DNA of 64,000 nt from Macrotrachela quadricornifera (Eukaryota > Rotifera > Eurotatoria > Philodinida > Philodinidae), in assembly GCA_022393335.1 (NCBI GenBank), contig JAJEKB010021158.1, positions 1,472,572 to 1,536,571 on the forward strand, written 5' to 3'. Positions 11,389-24,100 of the stretch are shown here, in pieces. Numbering within the stretch: the stretch's first letter is position 1; each line of letters opens with the position of its first letter. The notes under the pieces are model-generated. The model had not been told where the DNA came from. It worked only from the letters and a program-made list of their open reading frames with translations, and did not search any database. The position numbers were made by a program, and so were the translations under genes.

Positions 11389-12437
11389 GTTTCTTTTTCT
11401 TAATTTCAATTATAAATTTTATGATAAATACATTGAAGAATTCTTATTCTATCATTTTTTTTTGTTAATTCATTTATCTTAATTGTTGTACAACACAAAC
11501 AACACTTGTTTTAGAAAGAGATGCATAAAAGAAGATATCACCTATATTCATCCTATTTTAATCATTCCATATATGGTTTGATGCGTCTTCATCTGCTCTT
11601 TCTCATGATGAGAACCGTAGATATCTATCTTATTTCTGGAAAAGTTAAATCAAAAAATGCCCACGCCCATTTATCTATGTTATATTTCTTGCTTAGAATT
11701 TTGAAAGGAGTTTTTTTGTACTGATGATATTAATGTAGTGGAAGTCCTATTTTTGTAAGAAATTGGGTAAATCGGTTTATTTGAACGGATGGAGTTTTAG
11801 AGGTATCTGGTTTCTATACAAGAATTTTGCTGATTTTATAAATTTAGTTGATTGAAGTCGTCTTTATTGTAATTAAGATCAGTCATGGGTGAGAGAGTGA
11901 CTAGATTGTTTGATCGAGAGTGTATGGAAATTCTTGGAATTTTTAAGTATGAAAAGTCTGATAGAAGTTGGGAAATTTTTGGAGTTTCAAATATTAAAAG
12001 TAATTTTGTTTGTCTATCTGTAGATTTTGAATCTTTGATTGATTACATGTCTGATTTTAGTAGGAACGGCATATATATATATAGATATACTTATATTTTT
12101 TCTTTCCTGCGCATAGTGTGATATTTTGGTGTACATTACGCACATTTTTATTTTTTATCCATTTGCCCTCAATATATATGACTTTTCGTGGGCGAACCAT
12201 TTCCCCATTAACTGGTCCAATTGTCTACTATTGAAAATGTGTCAATTATATACGAAGATTTTTCTTTTAATAATAAAAATAAATCTGAAATTATTCTAAT
12301 TTTCAATTGTTTAGAATTAAAAATAATTTCAAACAAGAATTTAATTCTCTCATTAATAATTTAAATATTATAAATATAAAAAACTGTAAAAATTTATCAA
12401 TTAAAAAGATAGAAATTATGTTTTTTCTACAGAATAA
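11389..12437. other. Intergenic between convergent genes
   Basis: 3' flanks of the F-box gene (+) and the calcium-sensor gene (-). The 67- and 78-codon ORFs at 11521 and 11885 show no domain features and lack the codon bias of neighbours, so I treat them as chance. Confidence 0.5.
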
Positions 12438-13416
12438 TTAAGGATCAGGTGCAAGAAGTTTTCTTATAACTTGATCATTTTTACAACTAATAAATATAAA
12501 TAAATAAATAATTTAATGAAAAAAAAACTTTTTACCCATTAATAAATTCTTCTTTATTTAATTTTTGATCACCATTTACATCAAGTTTATTAATAATTGC
12601 TTTTGCACGACGATATGGATCTTGATCACCTTGACGATTTTTAACTCCAAAACGATCATACTAATAATTTTCAAATAAATTAATTTTATAAATAAAAAAA
12701 AAACAAATTTTTACCATAGCTGAAATAAGATGAGCTAATTCATTTTGATCAAGTAATCCATCATTTGAAACATCCCATCTAAAAAAAAATAATTTGTATT
12801 AAAAACAAAATAAATTAATTTATTAAAAATATTTACAAATCAAATATAATATCAAGTCGTTCTTCTAAATTACTCATACGATTTCCAATAGTAGCAAGAA
12901 AAAGAAATTCATTAAAATCAATTGTATTATCAGAATTTGAATCTATTATATTAAATAATATTCTAAATAAAAAAAAGGAAATCTCAATAAATTTTATTTT
13001 AAATATAATTAAAAAAAAATCTTACTCGCATGAATCAAATCTATTAGTTTGTGGACAAAGTTCTTGATAAGTATTATGAAATGTATTTTTATCAAGTTTA
13101 CCATTTGGATATTTACGAAGAAATTCCTATATTATTATATTAAATATATCAATTTTCAAAAAAACTATTTTAACATACTGCATGCCATAATTGTATTTCT
13201 ATTTGAAATTATATCATAAATTAAAAAAATAATAATTAAGATTTATTCTAGAATATAATATAAAATATTCTACTACCTTTATCACTCAAATTTGAAGTTT
13301 TTCTAAGAATGGCTAAATCTTAAAAAAAAATTTAAAATAATATTTTATTGAAAGAACATACCTTTTTGAGTTAATTCTGTTGAATTTCGTTCTTTTTGAC
13401 GTTGTCTCTTATTCAT
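12438..13416 (-). CDS. Neuronal-calcium-sensor-type EF-hand protein (eight exons)
   Basis: Rebuilt by hand on the minus strand from ATG at 13416 to TAA at 12438, with eight small exons separated by short GT-AG introns. The joined protein is about 185 residues. Order of features: a degenerate first EF-hand of the NCS kind (FLRKYPNGKLDKNTF), then three hands with intact ligands: DSNSDNTIDFNE, DVSNDGLLDQNE and DVNGDQKLNKEE. It ends with EFINGCKNDQVIRKLLAPDP, matching the C-terminal helix of NCS/hippocalcin/visinin-like sensors. These proteins relay Ca2+ signals to kinases, channels and receptors at membranes. Oddity: the N-terminus is MNKRQRQK, so the MGxxxS myristoylation signal typical of the family is missing. 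This suggests a soluble sensor or an alternative first exon. Phases match at every junction. Confidence 0.85.
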
Positions 13417-14280
13417 TTCGTTCCCTTTGATAGTATTGATTTGAAAATAATATTTTAAATCTAAAATGATTACAGTTAGTACTATTTTATATTCGAATCA
13501 TCCTTTATTATAGTCTGTCATTATTCATAGTCAATAATAATGTTACAGAACAAAAATAGTTTTGTGACGTATGTTTATACTAAATTGAGAAAAAATCTAA
13601 TCGAAAGAAAGAACGACTAAACGATATACGCATCATTAATTAGATAACGATTAAAAGAATAATAAGCAAAAGAACAAGCATACACAAAAACCAAATAAAA
13701 CAGATTTGATAATAAAGATACACATTTGTGTATTTACGTCATAGTTCTTACATCATATTTACAAAGAAAAATATTTTTACCAACTATCGAATACCTCTTC
13801 TTCGACAAGAATCTATCAGAAATTTGTAGGTTGATTATATATGTCGGGATTTATTTAGGCGAATTTCGTATTTGAGAACGGACGCGTCCAATGTTGGATC
13901 ATGAAGAAAATTTTATCTTAAAACTGAAGTTATTATCTAGATTGATGTCATATTTAGATTTTAATTGATCCACTTCAATGAAATAATGCATTTCTAATTT
14001 ATACAAGCGTTTTTCGAGCACTTAAGTTCGAATTCGCAAATTTATGAACAGTTTTATACAGCATATGATTTTAATAAAATATATATTTATTTGAACAAAA
14101 TGCATTAATAAATTATAATATAAAACTTTTCAATTAATTCGATTATTCATTGGTTAGATTAAACTTATCATACTAATCATTATATATTCTTTGTTCTATT
14201 GAAAAGAGGAAAGAAACAAAAAATTTTTCCCCAAATTATTTTCAAAGAAGAAATAGTTTATATTAAATAAAAACGAAATA
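13417..14280. other. Divergent intergenic region
   Basis: Lies between the minus-strand calcium-sensor gene and the plus-strand Tudor gene, so it should contain both promoters. It is AT-rich, with no ORF or repeat I can support. Confidence 0.5.
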
Positions 14281-16860
14281 ATGAAAGAAGAATTTGAATA
14301 TAATAATGATGATGATGATAATCAATCATGTATAACAACAACAAAAACATCAACAATACCTTTTTCAAATTTTTATATAACAAAATCAAATGGTTCAAAT
14401 AGTCAATATAAATTATCTGAACATTTATCTAATACATCAAGTATAGATTTCATTAGAAAAAAAAAATTTTTGATTTCATTTTCTTTTTTTTTTTAATTTA
14501 TTAATATAGTTAATAATGTTGATGAATCATTATTTGAATTTGATATAATGGATATTCCAAATCATAAACCACGTCTTGAACGTGGACAAATTTATTCAAA
14601 TGTACGTGTATCACATATTGATGAACAACTTTCATTTATTTATATAATGCTTAATGAAGATTGGTTATCAGCAACGAGAATGTTAAATGATACATTTCAA
14701 CAAACACTTTTAGATAAACAACCAACAATTGATATTTTAACGTTAATAAAAAATTTTCTTTTTTTTTTCTCTATAAAATATTTATTCTTTTTTTGTTTAG
14801 ATTAAAAACTGATGGATATTATATGTGTAAAAGTCAATCATCATGGTTTCGATGTCGTTTATTAACAAAAATAAATTTAATTACAAATGAAGATAATCTT
14901 GTTACAGTTCATTTAATTGATTGGGGAATGGAAAGACAAATTCCTATTTCAGGTATATATATCTTTCTTTTTCTTTTTTGTTTATTATTAAAATTTTTTT
15001 CTTATATATTTAAGATATTCGTGAAATGTCACAATCGTAAATAAATTTTTTGTTTTAATAAAATATTTGAATTTAATTTTATTATTAAATCTTAGTTTAA
15101 GTCGTCAATCAATTTGTTGTGTTCAATGTCGTTTATCAGGAATATCTAATGGATCATTAGCTGATGTTACAACATTATCATCATGTCATCAATTATTAAG
15201 TATGAATTTATTTTTATAAAAAAAAAATTTCCTTTTCTTTTTTTGTTTAAAGATCATCATGATTATGAAATGCGTGTTCTTGCAAATGATTTAATTATTC
15301 TTAATTATAATAATGAAAATATTAATGATCAAATAATTAGTTTACTTAATCAAGTTTGATTATATTTAATTTAAAAGAAAAAAAAAATCGAAAATAAATT
15401 TATTATTTAGAATTGTTCAATGAGAAAAGAAGAATATTTAGAAGATGAATTTCGTCATCAAACAATATTAAATATTGGTGACGAATATTGGGCTATATTA
15501 GCATCATATCGTGGTGATGATCATCAAAATAATGATTTTTATATTCTTATGTCTGATAAAACAACAAATCATGTTGATAAAGCATTAGCAGCTATTGATT
15601 ATCATCAATGTAGTGTTAAAGAACCAAGATCAATTCATCCACTTTGTGTTAAACCAAGAATGTAATATCATCAAAGAATTATTATAGAAATTTGATCGGG
15701 TTTTTTTCCGTATTAAATGTTTCGAAATATTATATACTGTTAGTTTTTGGCAGAGTTTGAAAAAACAGCACTATTTACAAAAATCATAGTCTTTTGGGGA
15801 TGCTCTCAGACTTCTAGTGATTTTTTTCGAGTAGAAGGAGACAAAAGGAAGGGGAGCGCTAAGAGGGTGGGTCTTTTTTAGCCCTTAGGACCTTGATATC
15901 TTATATCAGGCAGGAACCTATGGCAACTTTTGCTCTACTCACCAAGATCTATCAGTCCTGAAAGTTTCAAAATTTTCTGATGAGCCGTTCTTGAAAAGTG
16001 TCGGAGAGAGTGGGGGTACCCTTAAGTTTCGATAACTATTACTATTTAGTACCAATAAATTTCGTTTTTCGACAAGCTTTCATTTAGTATAAAATTCTAG
16101 CATTATCCTTCTATTAAAATATATTCGTACAGATTTCTTCAATTTAAGAATCGTTTTGAAAAATAATTTTAAATAAAATAAATTCTTTAGGATGGTAATT
16201 GCTCCATGGAAAAATGAAAAAGATAATAATGATGATAAAACTGGTTATTATCGAGCATGGATTAGATCAATTGAAGGTTTTTATTTTTTTTATATTTTAA
16301 TTTAAAAAAAGGATTTTTTTTGTTAAGGTGAAATATGTCGAATAGTATTTGTTGATTATGGAAATGAATGTGATATTGAACGTTCAAAATTATTAGCATG
16401 TCCATCATCTGTATCATGTTTACCATGGCTTGCAATACGTGTTCGTTTTCAACAATATTTATCTCATGATGAATTTAAACGTTTTTGGTATCGAACAGAT
16501 TCACATTGGATTAAAATAAAAGTTACTAGAATTCATAATACACATTATACAATACAAGTTTTTATTGATTATACATCGGTTATTTTACCTGAAGATCGAA
16601 GAATGAAAAGTCATTTAAAAGAGCAATTTAATAAAGTTAGTATTACAAATAATAAAATATTTTATTTTGACTTTTTTTCTTTTTAGTTAAATGATGATGA
16701 ATTAAAATTAGAAGAACCAAGATTAATACGTGAAGATATATCTGCATTAATTTTATATGATATTAAAAAAAAATTAAATCAACTTACAGAAAAATTTGAT
16801 GAAAATCAAAAAATAAATAATCAACATTTTAATCAATTAATTGAAAAACTTCAACAATAA
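14281..16860 (+). CDS. Multi-Tudor-domain protein (TDRD-like), ten exons
   Basis: Exons: 14281-14440, 14510-14741, 14801-14952, 15015-15036, 15096-15199, 15253-15353, 15411-15661, 16191-16276, 16328-16635, 16687-16860. They sum to 1590 nt, giving 529 residues. A Ser/Asn/Asp-rich N-terminus is followed by VRVSHIDEQLSFIYIML, typical of the strand preceding extended Tudor domains, and by WFRCRLL...VHLIDWGME, a first Tudor core. A second core is MVIAPWKN...YYRAWIRSIE...CRIVFVDYGNECDI, with the hallmark VDYGN. Tudor domains of this type bind methylarginine, often on Piwi proteins in piRNA/germ granules. The C-terminus is a predicted coiled coil. Exon 4 is only 22 nt. Intron 7 (15662-16190, 529 bp) is ten times longer than the others. 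TDRD assignment is by domain pattern; orthology is not established. Confidence 0.85.
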
Positions 16861-17557
16861 AACAATATATCAAACTTTCACGTTTTTTTTTTTCGTTGTA
16901 TTTAATCACGATATCTATTTCATTTTAACACTAACTTTTTTCTGTTTTTTTTTCATTTTTCATGTAGATAATAGATAAGAATGTTTATTTCATATTAAAA
17001 CTTTTCATAATTCAAAAGTAATTGACACGGTTAATTTTTTGTTAAAGGACATAATTGTTTCGTGAAATACACTTTTTTGAAAATCATGGACATAATGAGC
17101 AATGAAAGAGGTGTTCAAATAATGTTAAATATTACTAACTTTTGAATTAATAAAATTTGTTTTTCTTGAAAAATTTAACTATTTTAAGAATATCAATTAT
17201 CATCTTTATCAATCATACATAAATTCAATTCTTTTCGCATTTTCAAATCGAAGAATTTTAGCAAGAAGAAATATATTTATCTATATAAAAATTAGAAAAA
17301 ATAAAACTCTTTCATTTGTATATTAAATACTGGTTTATTTCAATCAATTACAGAGATGGTTCAACGGAAATTTAAGTCTATCATTTAATCCTTTATCCTT
17401 CATAGTGGATCTAGAACAAACAATAACAAACCTAACTTAATCAATGAAGTATTATCTTCTTTAATTCATGAAATATTTCGCTCTTAAATTAAAGTCACTT
17501 GATTTTTTTTTCATTCAATAGACAGAAACAATCGCTTTCTTTCGCATGCTATCACAC
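16861..17557. other. Intergenic, 3' flank of the Tudor gene
   Basis: T- and A-rich DNA with no ORF. It ends at the inverted-repeat element that starts near 17558. Confidence 0.4.
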
Positions 17558-18081
17558 CAGGATATCCAAAAGTAGTGGCAACGACATTTCAGTACGACAT
17601 ACTAAGCTTGATAAAAATTCATGTAGCGTGAAAAACTATAGAAAAATACAATAAGATAATATGTATACGCCCTTCTCTAAAAAGAAAACCTCGTTTTTGT
17701 AACGTCAAAATTTGGTCATTCACACTTTTGTTCCTGTTTGAAAGCAAAAAGTGCACTTAGAAAATAAGCGATTCAGTGAAAATTGTCTTCTCTCTTCACA
17801 CTGCATATTGTGCTTGTATATTTCTTTTTTTGATAGAACGCATCAAATAATAACAAAGCGAAATACAACAGTGCCATATCCCTTATGGTCTACTATAACG
17901 AGCTAGCATTCAACAAAAACAGTTCTCATCCAAATTTTATCATAACGATATTAGTTCAATAGTGATCAAATAGCATAGAAAGAACAAGCATTGCTTTCTC
18001 TATCATCCGTTGTAAAAAGGAACTTTTATCAAGCTTAGTATGTCTTACTAAAATGTCGTTGCCACTACTTTTGGATATCTG
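17558..18081. mobile_element. MITE-like element with about 55-bp terminal inverted repeats
   Basis: The left end reads CAGGATATCCAAAAGTAGTG (17558 onward, about 60 bp to TTGATAAAA). The right end (18024-18081) is its near-perfect reverse complement, with three or four mismatches. The element is about 524 bp with no coding capacity. The interior at 17780-17850 resembles segments near 39560-39635 and 60970-61085, so it belongs to a dispersed local family. A target-site duplication could not be recognised. The CAG terminus is compatible with a hAT-type MITE, but that is inference. Confidence 0.75.
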
Positions 18082-18546
18082 TATGTAAAGTAACGGAAAA
18101 AGTCGAAGAGTAAACCAATAAAATTTAATCCTAAAAAATGCATAAGCTTTGTTTTACACATATTCTTAAATTCCATTTTATAATCTCTGAAATAATAGTG
18201 TGATGACATGATCAATTGTATCCATTTATATGTGTAATTCATGCAACTTTTTAAAAATTCTATTCAATAATGTGCGTCTTTGTCAACTAATATCTCTTAG
18301 CAATTCCATAGTATCTTCATGGATTTCGAATAGAGAACATTTTTATTAGAAAAATTTCGATTTTATAGACCCGATATTTCAATTCGATATTTTCTTTAGT
18401 TTTTATATTTATTCTATAAATGATCATTACCGATACCAATGTGGTTAAAGGGTTAATATTTAAATGCATTAAACAAGAATGAATACAATAAGCAGATATT
18501 GATAATAAATTAGGAATTATTTAAACAAAAACAAAGGGTTTTATAT

Positions 18547-19615
18547 TTATGGAATGAAATCGTTCCAATCTTTAAATGGATGTTCTTTCGAATCTTTTCC
18601 ATCATTCATTTTATAATAACGAAATCTTATTTTAATATCATTATGAATTCGATTAAAATCTTCTTGATTTAATTGAAATTTCTTATCATTAAATAAATGA
18701 AAATTTTCTTTAATTCTTTGTGGATTTGATGATTTGATAATACAAACAATATTTCTATCAATAATATAATGAAGAAGAATTACTACAGGATGAACATTAT
18801 ATTTATCTGCAATTGATTTAATAATATTATCTTCTAAAATTTCTGGATCAGTTGATTCTTTCCATTCTCGATTTTTTGCACCTATAAAAAACAAAAATAA
18901 TAAAGAAATAAAGAAATAACTAAACAAACCTAATGGAGCATAAGCTTCAAGAAGTATTTGATGTTTTTTACAAAAATTTTCTAATTCAATTTGTGGACAA
19001 TATGGATGTATTTCAACTTGATTAACAACTGGTTTATATTTACATATTTGAAGTATACGTTCAATTTGTTTTTCATTAAAATTTGATAAACCAATTGATT
19101 TAACTAAACCTTCATCAATTAATAATTCCATTGCTTTCCATGTTTCAATAAAATCAATATTATCATCTATTTTTATTTCATCTAATTGAGCTTTATTTGG
19201 ATCCTAGAAAAAATATATATATATATTTAAAATAAATAAAATAAAATAAAACCTGATCAACAAAAGCAAATGGCCAATGAATAAGAAAAAGATCAAGATA
19301 TTGACATTGAAGATTATTTATTGTTATTAAACATTGTTCTCGTACACGAGAATATTTATGAAATGAACACCATAATTTACTTGTTAAAAATAAATCTGAT
19401 CGTTTGATTTTTCCTTTATTTAATTCATTCGATAAACATTCTCCAATATATTTTTCATTTTCATATATCCAAGCACAATCAATATGACGATAACCAATTG
19501 AAAGTGCTGTTTCAATAACATTAATCATTTCTTCTTTTGTTGTTTTAAATGTACCTAATGCTAATTGAGGAATTTCAATATTATTATTCATTAAAACAGA
19601 TTTTGAACAATTCAT
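18547..19615 (-). CDS. Aldo-keto reductase (three exons)
   Basis: Exons on the minus strand: 19253-19615, 18930-19203, 18547-18881. Together they are 972 nt, 323 residues, the usual AKR length. Catalytic residues are visible in order: Asp and Tyr in HIDCAWIYENE (the pattern DxxxxY), Lys in LFLTSKLW and His in LIHWP. Also seen are the AKR signatures GLSNFNEKQI and PVVNQVEIHPYCPQ. Near the C-terminus, IIKSSNPQRIKENF is the NADPH 2'-phosphate/adenine-binding loop. The enzyme should reduce carbonyl substrates with NADPH in the cytosol, in the AKR1-like group. The start ATG gives the expected short strand before NNNIEIPQLALGTFK. No frameshift is present. The specific substrate is unknown. Confidence 0.93.
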
Positions 19616-21177
19616 TTTAGGTCTTTTTTTTATCTAAAAAAGATTGTTTTATATGAAATAAATTTAAATCAAAAACCTACTATGAACTTTTTCTTCGAAG
19701 AAATAATTTCATTCTATTTGCTCTATCTTCTATGATTAACCCTTTCGCGGTGATTCCGATTTTCCTAGAAGATAGCTTTAATAGATTCATTTTTATGTAT
19801 ATTCATATTTCGACAAATACACTTGTTGACATTTTCAATATGTACCACCAGTTGTTTTTCTGTCTATATTATATAGGTGATTCTCTTTCATATTGAACTG
19901 AATAATTATTCCTAATTTTATTTTTTCTTCATTATATATATATGACATAGGAGAAACAAGATAACGAAACGACGTTTTAATTTATTTTCTTTTGCATTCT
20001 TTTTATATCATTATCTGATAAACAACTGAAATTCTACGATGATTATATGTTGTTTAAAGAAATCGATAGAAAAAGCAGAAGTAACTCACTGACTATGATA
20101 TGTTCTGTAAAAGAAATTAGCAGTGATAATGTAAATTTACAAAGAAAGCTATGCTGTTAACAATGACACGACAATTCTGCAGTTTCGTCAAAGTTTTCTT
20201 CAGTCCTTACTTTTTAGTATATCATTTGAGAAGCCAAAATCCAATTCGAAGCAACGATCAATAAATTATTTGAAGCCTAAACTTGTCGATCGCAAGCTAG
20301 AAGAAATAGAAAAATTTACACACAATTTCCAAAGACGGTATGCTAGTTCCTATGAGAAAATCAGGTAATAACAATCAAGAGAAATAAATGCGATGCCAGC
20401 AAAGAGAATAAAAACTTTCTATTCTGATTGTGACAAATTCTTTTGCCTTAACTGCTTCAATGAAAAGCATTCCTCCACAACAAAAAAAAAATCTTTTTCT
20501 TTGTTAAAATATACTGTGAGCCACCAGTAACTCACATTACCTCAAAAGGGTTAATAAACTATAAATTTTTTTTCCAATTTCCTGTCACTGTCGATCTATT
20601 CATTTTTATATATAATACTTTCTTGCTTTTAGCGTAATATGTTATAAATCAAGGAAATCGAAGCAAATTTCAAAGAGGATGATCCGAAAAACTGATATTA
20701 AAGATTTTTCTATATTTAATGCGAATAAATTTTGAAATAGTACATCCGTACATCAGAATCGAGATTGAGATGAAAAAAAATCTTGATTCCGCGCATCTCT
20801 ACATGCACTGACTCATTTATATCGAATGATTGTGCAAAATGATTTTGTTTCGAACATTCTTTCTAATCAGAGAGCCAAACTAATCAAGAAAATCCAGACT
20901 CGATTCGATTTTAATGTCTATTCTCCAATCGGACAAAACGGTATCTTTACGATAGTAAATGAGCGATATTTACTCATAATCTTGGACACCGTAATATAGT
21001 ATCGTATGCAATACCGTATTCTCACTAGAGACCTGCGAAGAATGTATCGTATTTCTTCTCTCAAGATCTTACCATTTTCTACCATTAATAATAAAAAATA
21101 ATCTTTAAAAGAAATTTTATTAAAATGATTATAATCAATAAAATAATTTGTTAAAAATCGAAATATAAAATATTTTT
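19616..21177. other. Intergenic, no gene seen
   Basis: Upstream region of the aldo-keto reductase and 3' flank of the O-GlcNAcase gene, both minus-strand. AT-rich, no supported exon, repeat or RNA. Confidence 0.5.
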
Positions 21178-24100
21178 TTAAAATAATTTTCCAAGAAGAA
21201 TAAAATGATCATTTTGATCAATAAATGGAATATCAACAAAACCAAAATGATAATAAAATTCACGTAAAAGTACATTTCTTTCATCTAATAATGCATGACA
21301 ACCATGATAACCTTGTTTTGAAAGATTTTCAATAAGAATTTTCATTAATTTATTTCCAATATGATAAATATTTTCTATTTTAATTTTTAAATCAATAAAA
21401 AATTGTATACGAATTGGATATTGTTCATAAATCCATTGTGGACATTCGATTAATTCAAAAAAATTCTACAATTAAATAAAATATATATATATATAATAAT
21501 AAAAATTAAATAAAATAATTAACATGATCAATATTTGAATATTTTTTTTCAAGTTGTTCAATCCATTCTTTTTGAATATATTTATCATATTTTTCACTTT
21601 CATATATTGTTAATACAAATCCACATAAATTATCTTCATTATTATCAATAACAAAACATTGATCAAAATTTTTTAATGAATTTAATAAATATCCACCAAT
21701 TATTCTATTTAAATAAAAATAATATTTTGAAATTTTATATAGAGTTAAAAAAATAAAACTAACTTATCAGGTAAAATTTGTGAATATTGATTAATAAGAT
21801 GATCAAATTGATCTTGATAGCAAACTTTTGTACATAATGAATACATTGAAGTCTTAAAATAAAATAAAAAAATAAGTTTTAGTTTTGTTTTTTTTTGTAA
21901 AATTTCATCAAACTTGATCATTTGAATTCATTGGTCGAATTAAATAAATATTTGATAATGAATTAATTTGTGGTTTAATTAATGATTGAAAATCTCCTAA
22001 TGGAAGAATATTCTATTAAATAAAAATAAAATTTTTATTTTTTTTTAATAAATAAAAAAATTTTCAAACAAGAAATTGTCCTGCAAGACCACCACGTATT
22101 GACCATGGTTCAACATCACCTGACATAAATATCGATGAACGTTTTTCATTATCATCTTAAAATTCTCTTACATATTAAAAAAAAAAAAGGAAATAAATAT
22201 CTTACCAATCCAATAAAGATATTTTGAACAAAGATTTATTGTTGAATTCATATCATTTATATAATTATATATATCATAAAGTAATGCACGATTATGAATT
22301 GCTACTAATTTTTGAAGTAAACGAGAAATATTTTTTGCACTATTATGAAATAATGAAGCTCGACAATGCCAATCATTTAACTTTAATTTAAAGAAAAAAA
22401 AACAATACTTTAGAGGTAGATCAAACATATACAGAAAAACGGAGACTAACACTTGCGGACTTTCCCCCGTAAGACTAAAAAGATCCAATGCTTCGTTAGG
22501 TGATTTCATATCTTTATCCTTTAAAAAAAAAGGAAAATATTTTATTTTACATTTTGATGTTGATTATAATTAAATCTAAGCCAATAAAAATTCATAAATA
22601 TTTGTTGAACATTTGGTCCATTTTCATATGGTAAATAAAATAATTCAACAAGTAAACGAATATCATCTAATGTTAAATCTCCATTATTATTATCATATTC
22701 CATTGGATGAATTTTTGATGATAAAGTTTCATTTTCATTTATTGAATCTTGACTATCTTCATCATGAATTAATATTGTTGATTTTGGACTCATACCTTGA
22801 GGTGAATTATCAATCTTAATTTAAATAAAAAGAAAATTATTTAAAAAAAAAACAAAAAATTTTATTAAAATAACTTTTAAAATATGTTGTTGTGAATCAT
22901 TTGCTGATTTAATTTTATTAAATTCTGGTAACCAATCAATAAGTGATTGATTAAATGCTTTATTAACATCATAAATATTTAATGTATCAATATTTTCATC
23001 ATCAATTTTATTTATTTTTATTGATTCAAACCATTGACTAAGAGTATTTAATGGAATAAAATTTAATTCAAATTCACAATTTGGATTTGTTAACATTCCA
23101 CATATTCGAGATGATATTTCTATTGGACGACCACTAAATGGACCCATACATAAACGTCTTTGATCATAATCATTTGCATTTAAATTATCCCATATTGTTA
23201 CACGACGTTTAAGAATATTATTTATTGATAATATATGAGATAATGTTATTCGACGAGATACAACTTTTGGACCTATTAAATTATATTTTTAAAATTATTT
23301 TTAAACTTATATAAATATTACCTGTCCAAAAAATGTCAATATCTGGATGAAGACCATTACCAATTGTTTGTAAATATTCAGATTTTTCCAGTGATGGTTT
23401 AGCCATTCGAGTACAATATTCTTAAAGAATAAATTATTCAAAAATAAAAATTATATTTTTTTAAAAAAGAAAATCAAACCTGTTGGACAAAAAATAAATA
23501 TATCTGGTTTATTAAGATAATCATATAATTGATTACTAACAGCAACTTGAGCATGAGCAAATGAAGAAAATATTTCTTTATCTTGTTGATTCATTTCATT
23601 TTCAATATCATCAAATAATAAAGCCCAATGTTCACAACCAATACTTGATAACTAAGAAAAAAAAAACAAATTTATTTCAAATCAAATATTTCGAAAAGAA
23701 AAACTTGATCAAATTTTCTTTTAAGTGCTGTTAAATCTTTTTCAGATGAATATGTTATATCAAGACCAGGTGATAATGCATATATAAAATGAATACCAAA
23801 TTGTTTTGCCATATTAATTAATTGATTTAATTCATTTGATTCTTCATTTGTATAAAAATCTCTCCAACGTGATCGATGTTTTGCATCATCTTTTGGTGCA
23901 TATACATATGTATTTAAACCAAATCTTAAACAACTATTGAATTTATTTTATATTTTATTAATCAGAATATAAACAAAAAAAAAATGAAGAAACAAACTTT
24001 TCAAAAAGTGTTTTTCGTTGATTAAATGACCATGGACGACCATAATAACCTTAAATGAATAAATAATGTATCTTTTTCACAGAAAATTGATGCTTAATTA

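Noticed and set aside
11885..12121. 78-codon plus ORF
   Set aside because: Ends in an AT microsatellite-coded stretch and lacks similarity or splice context.
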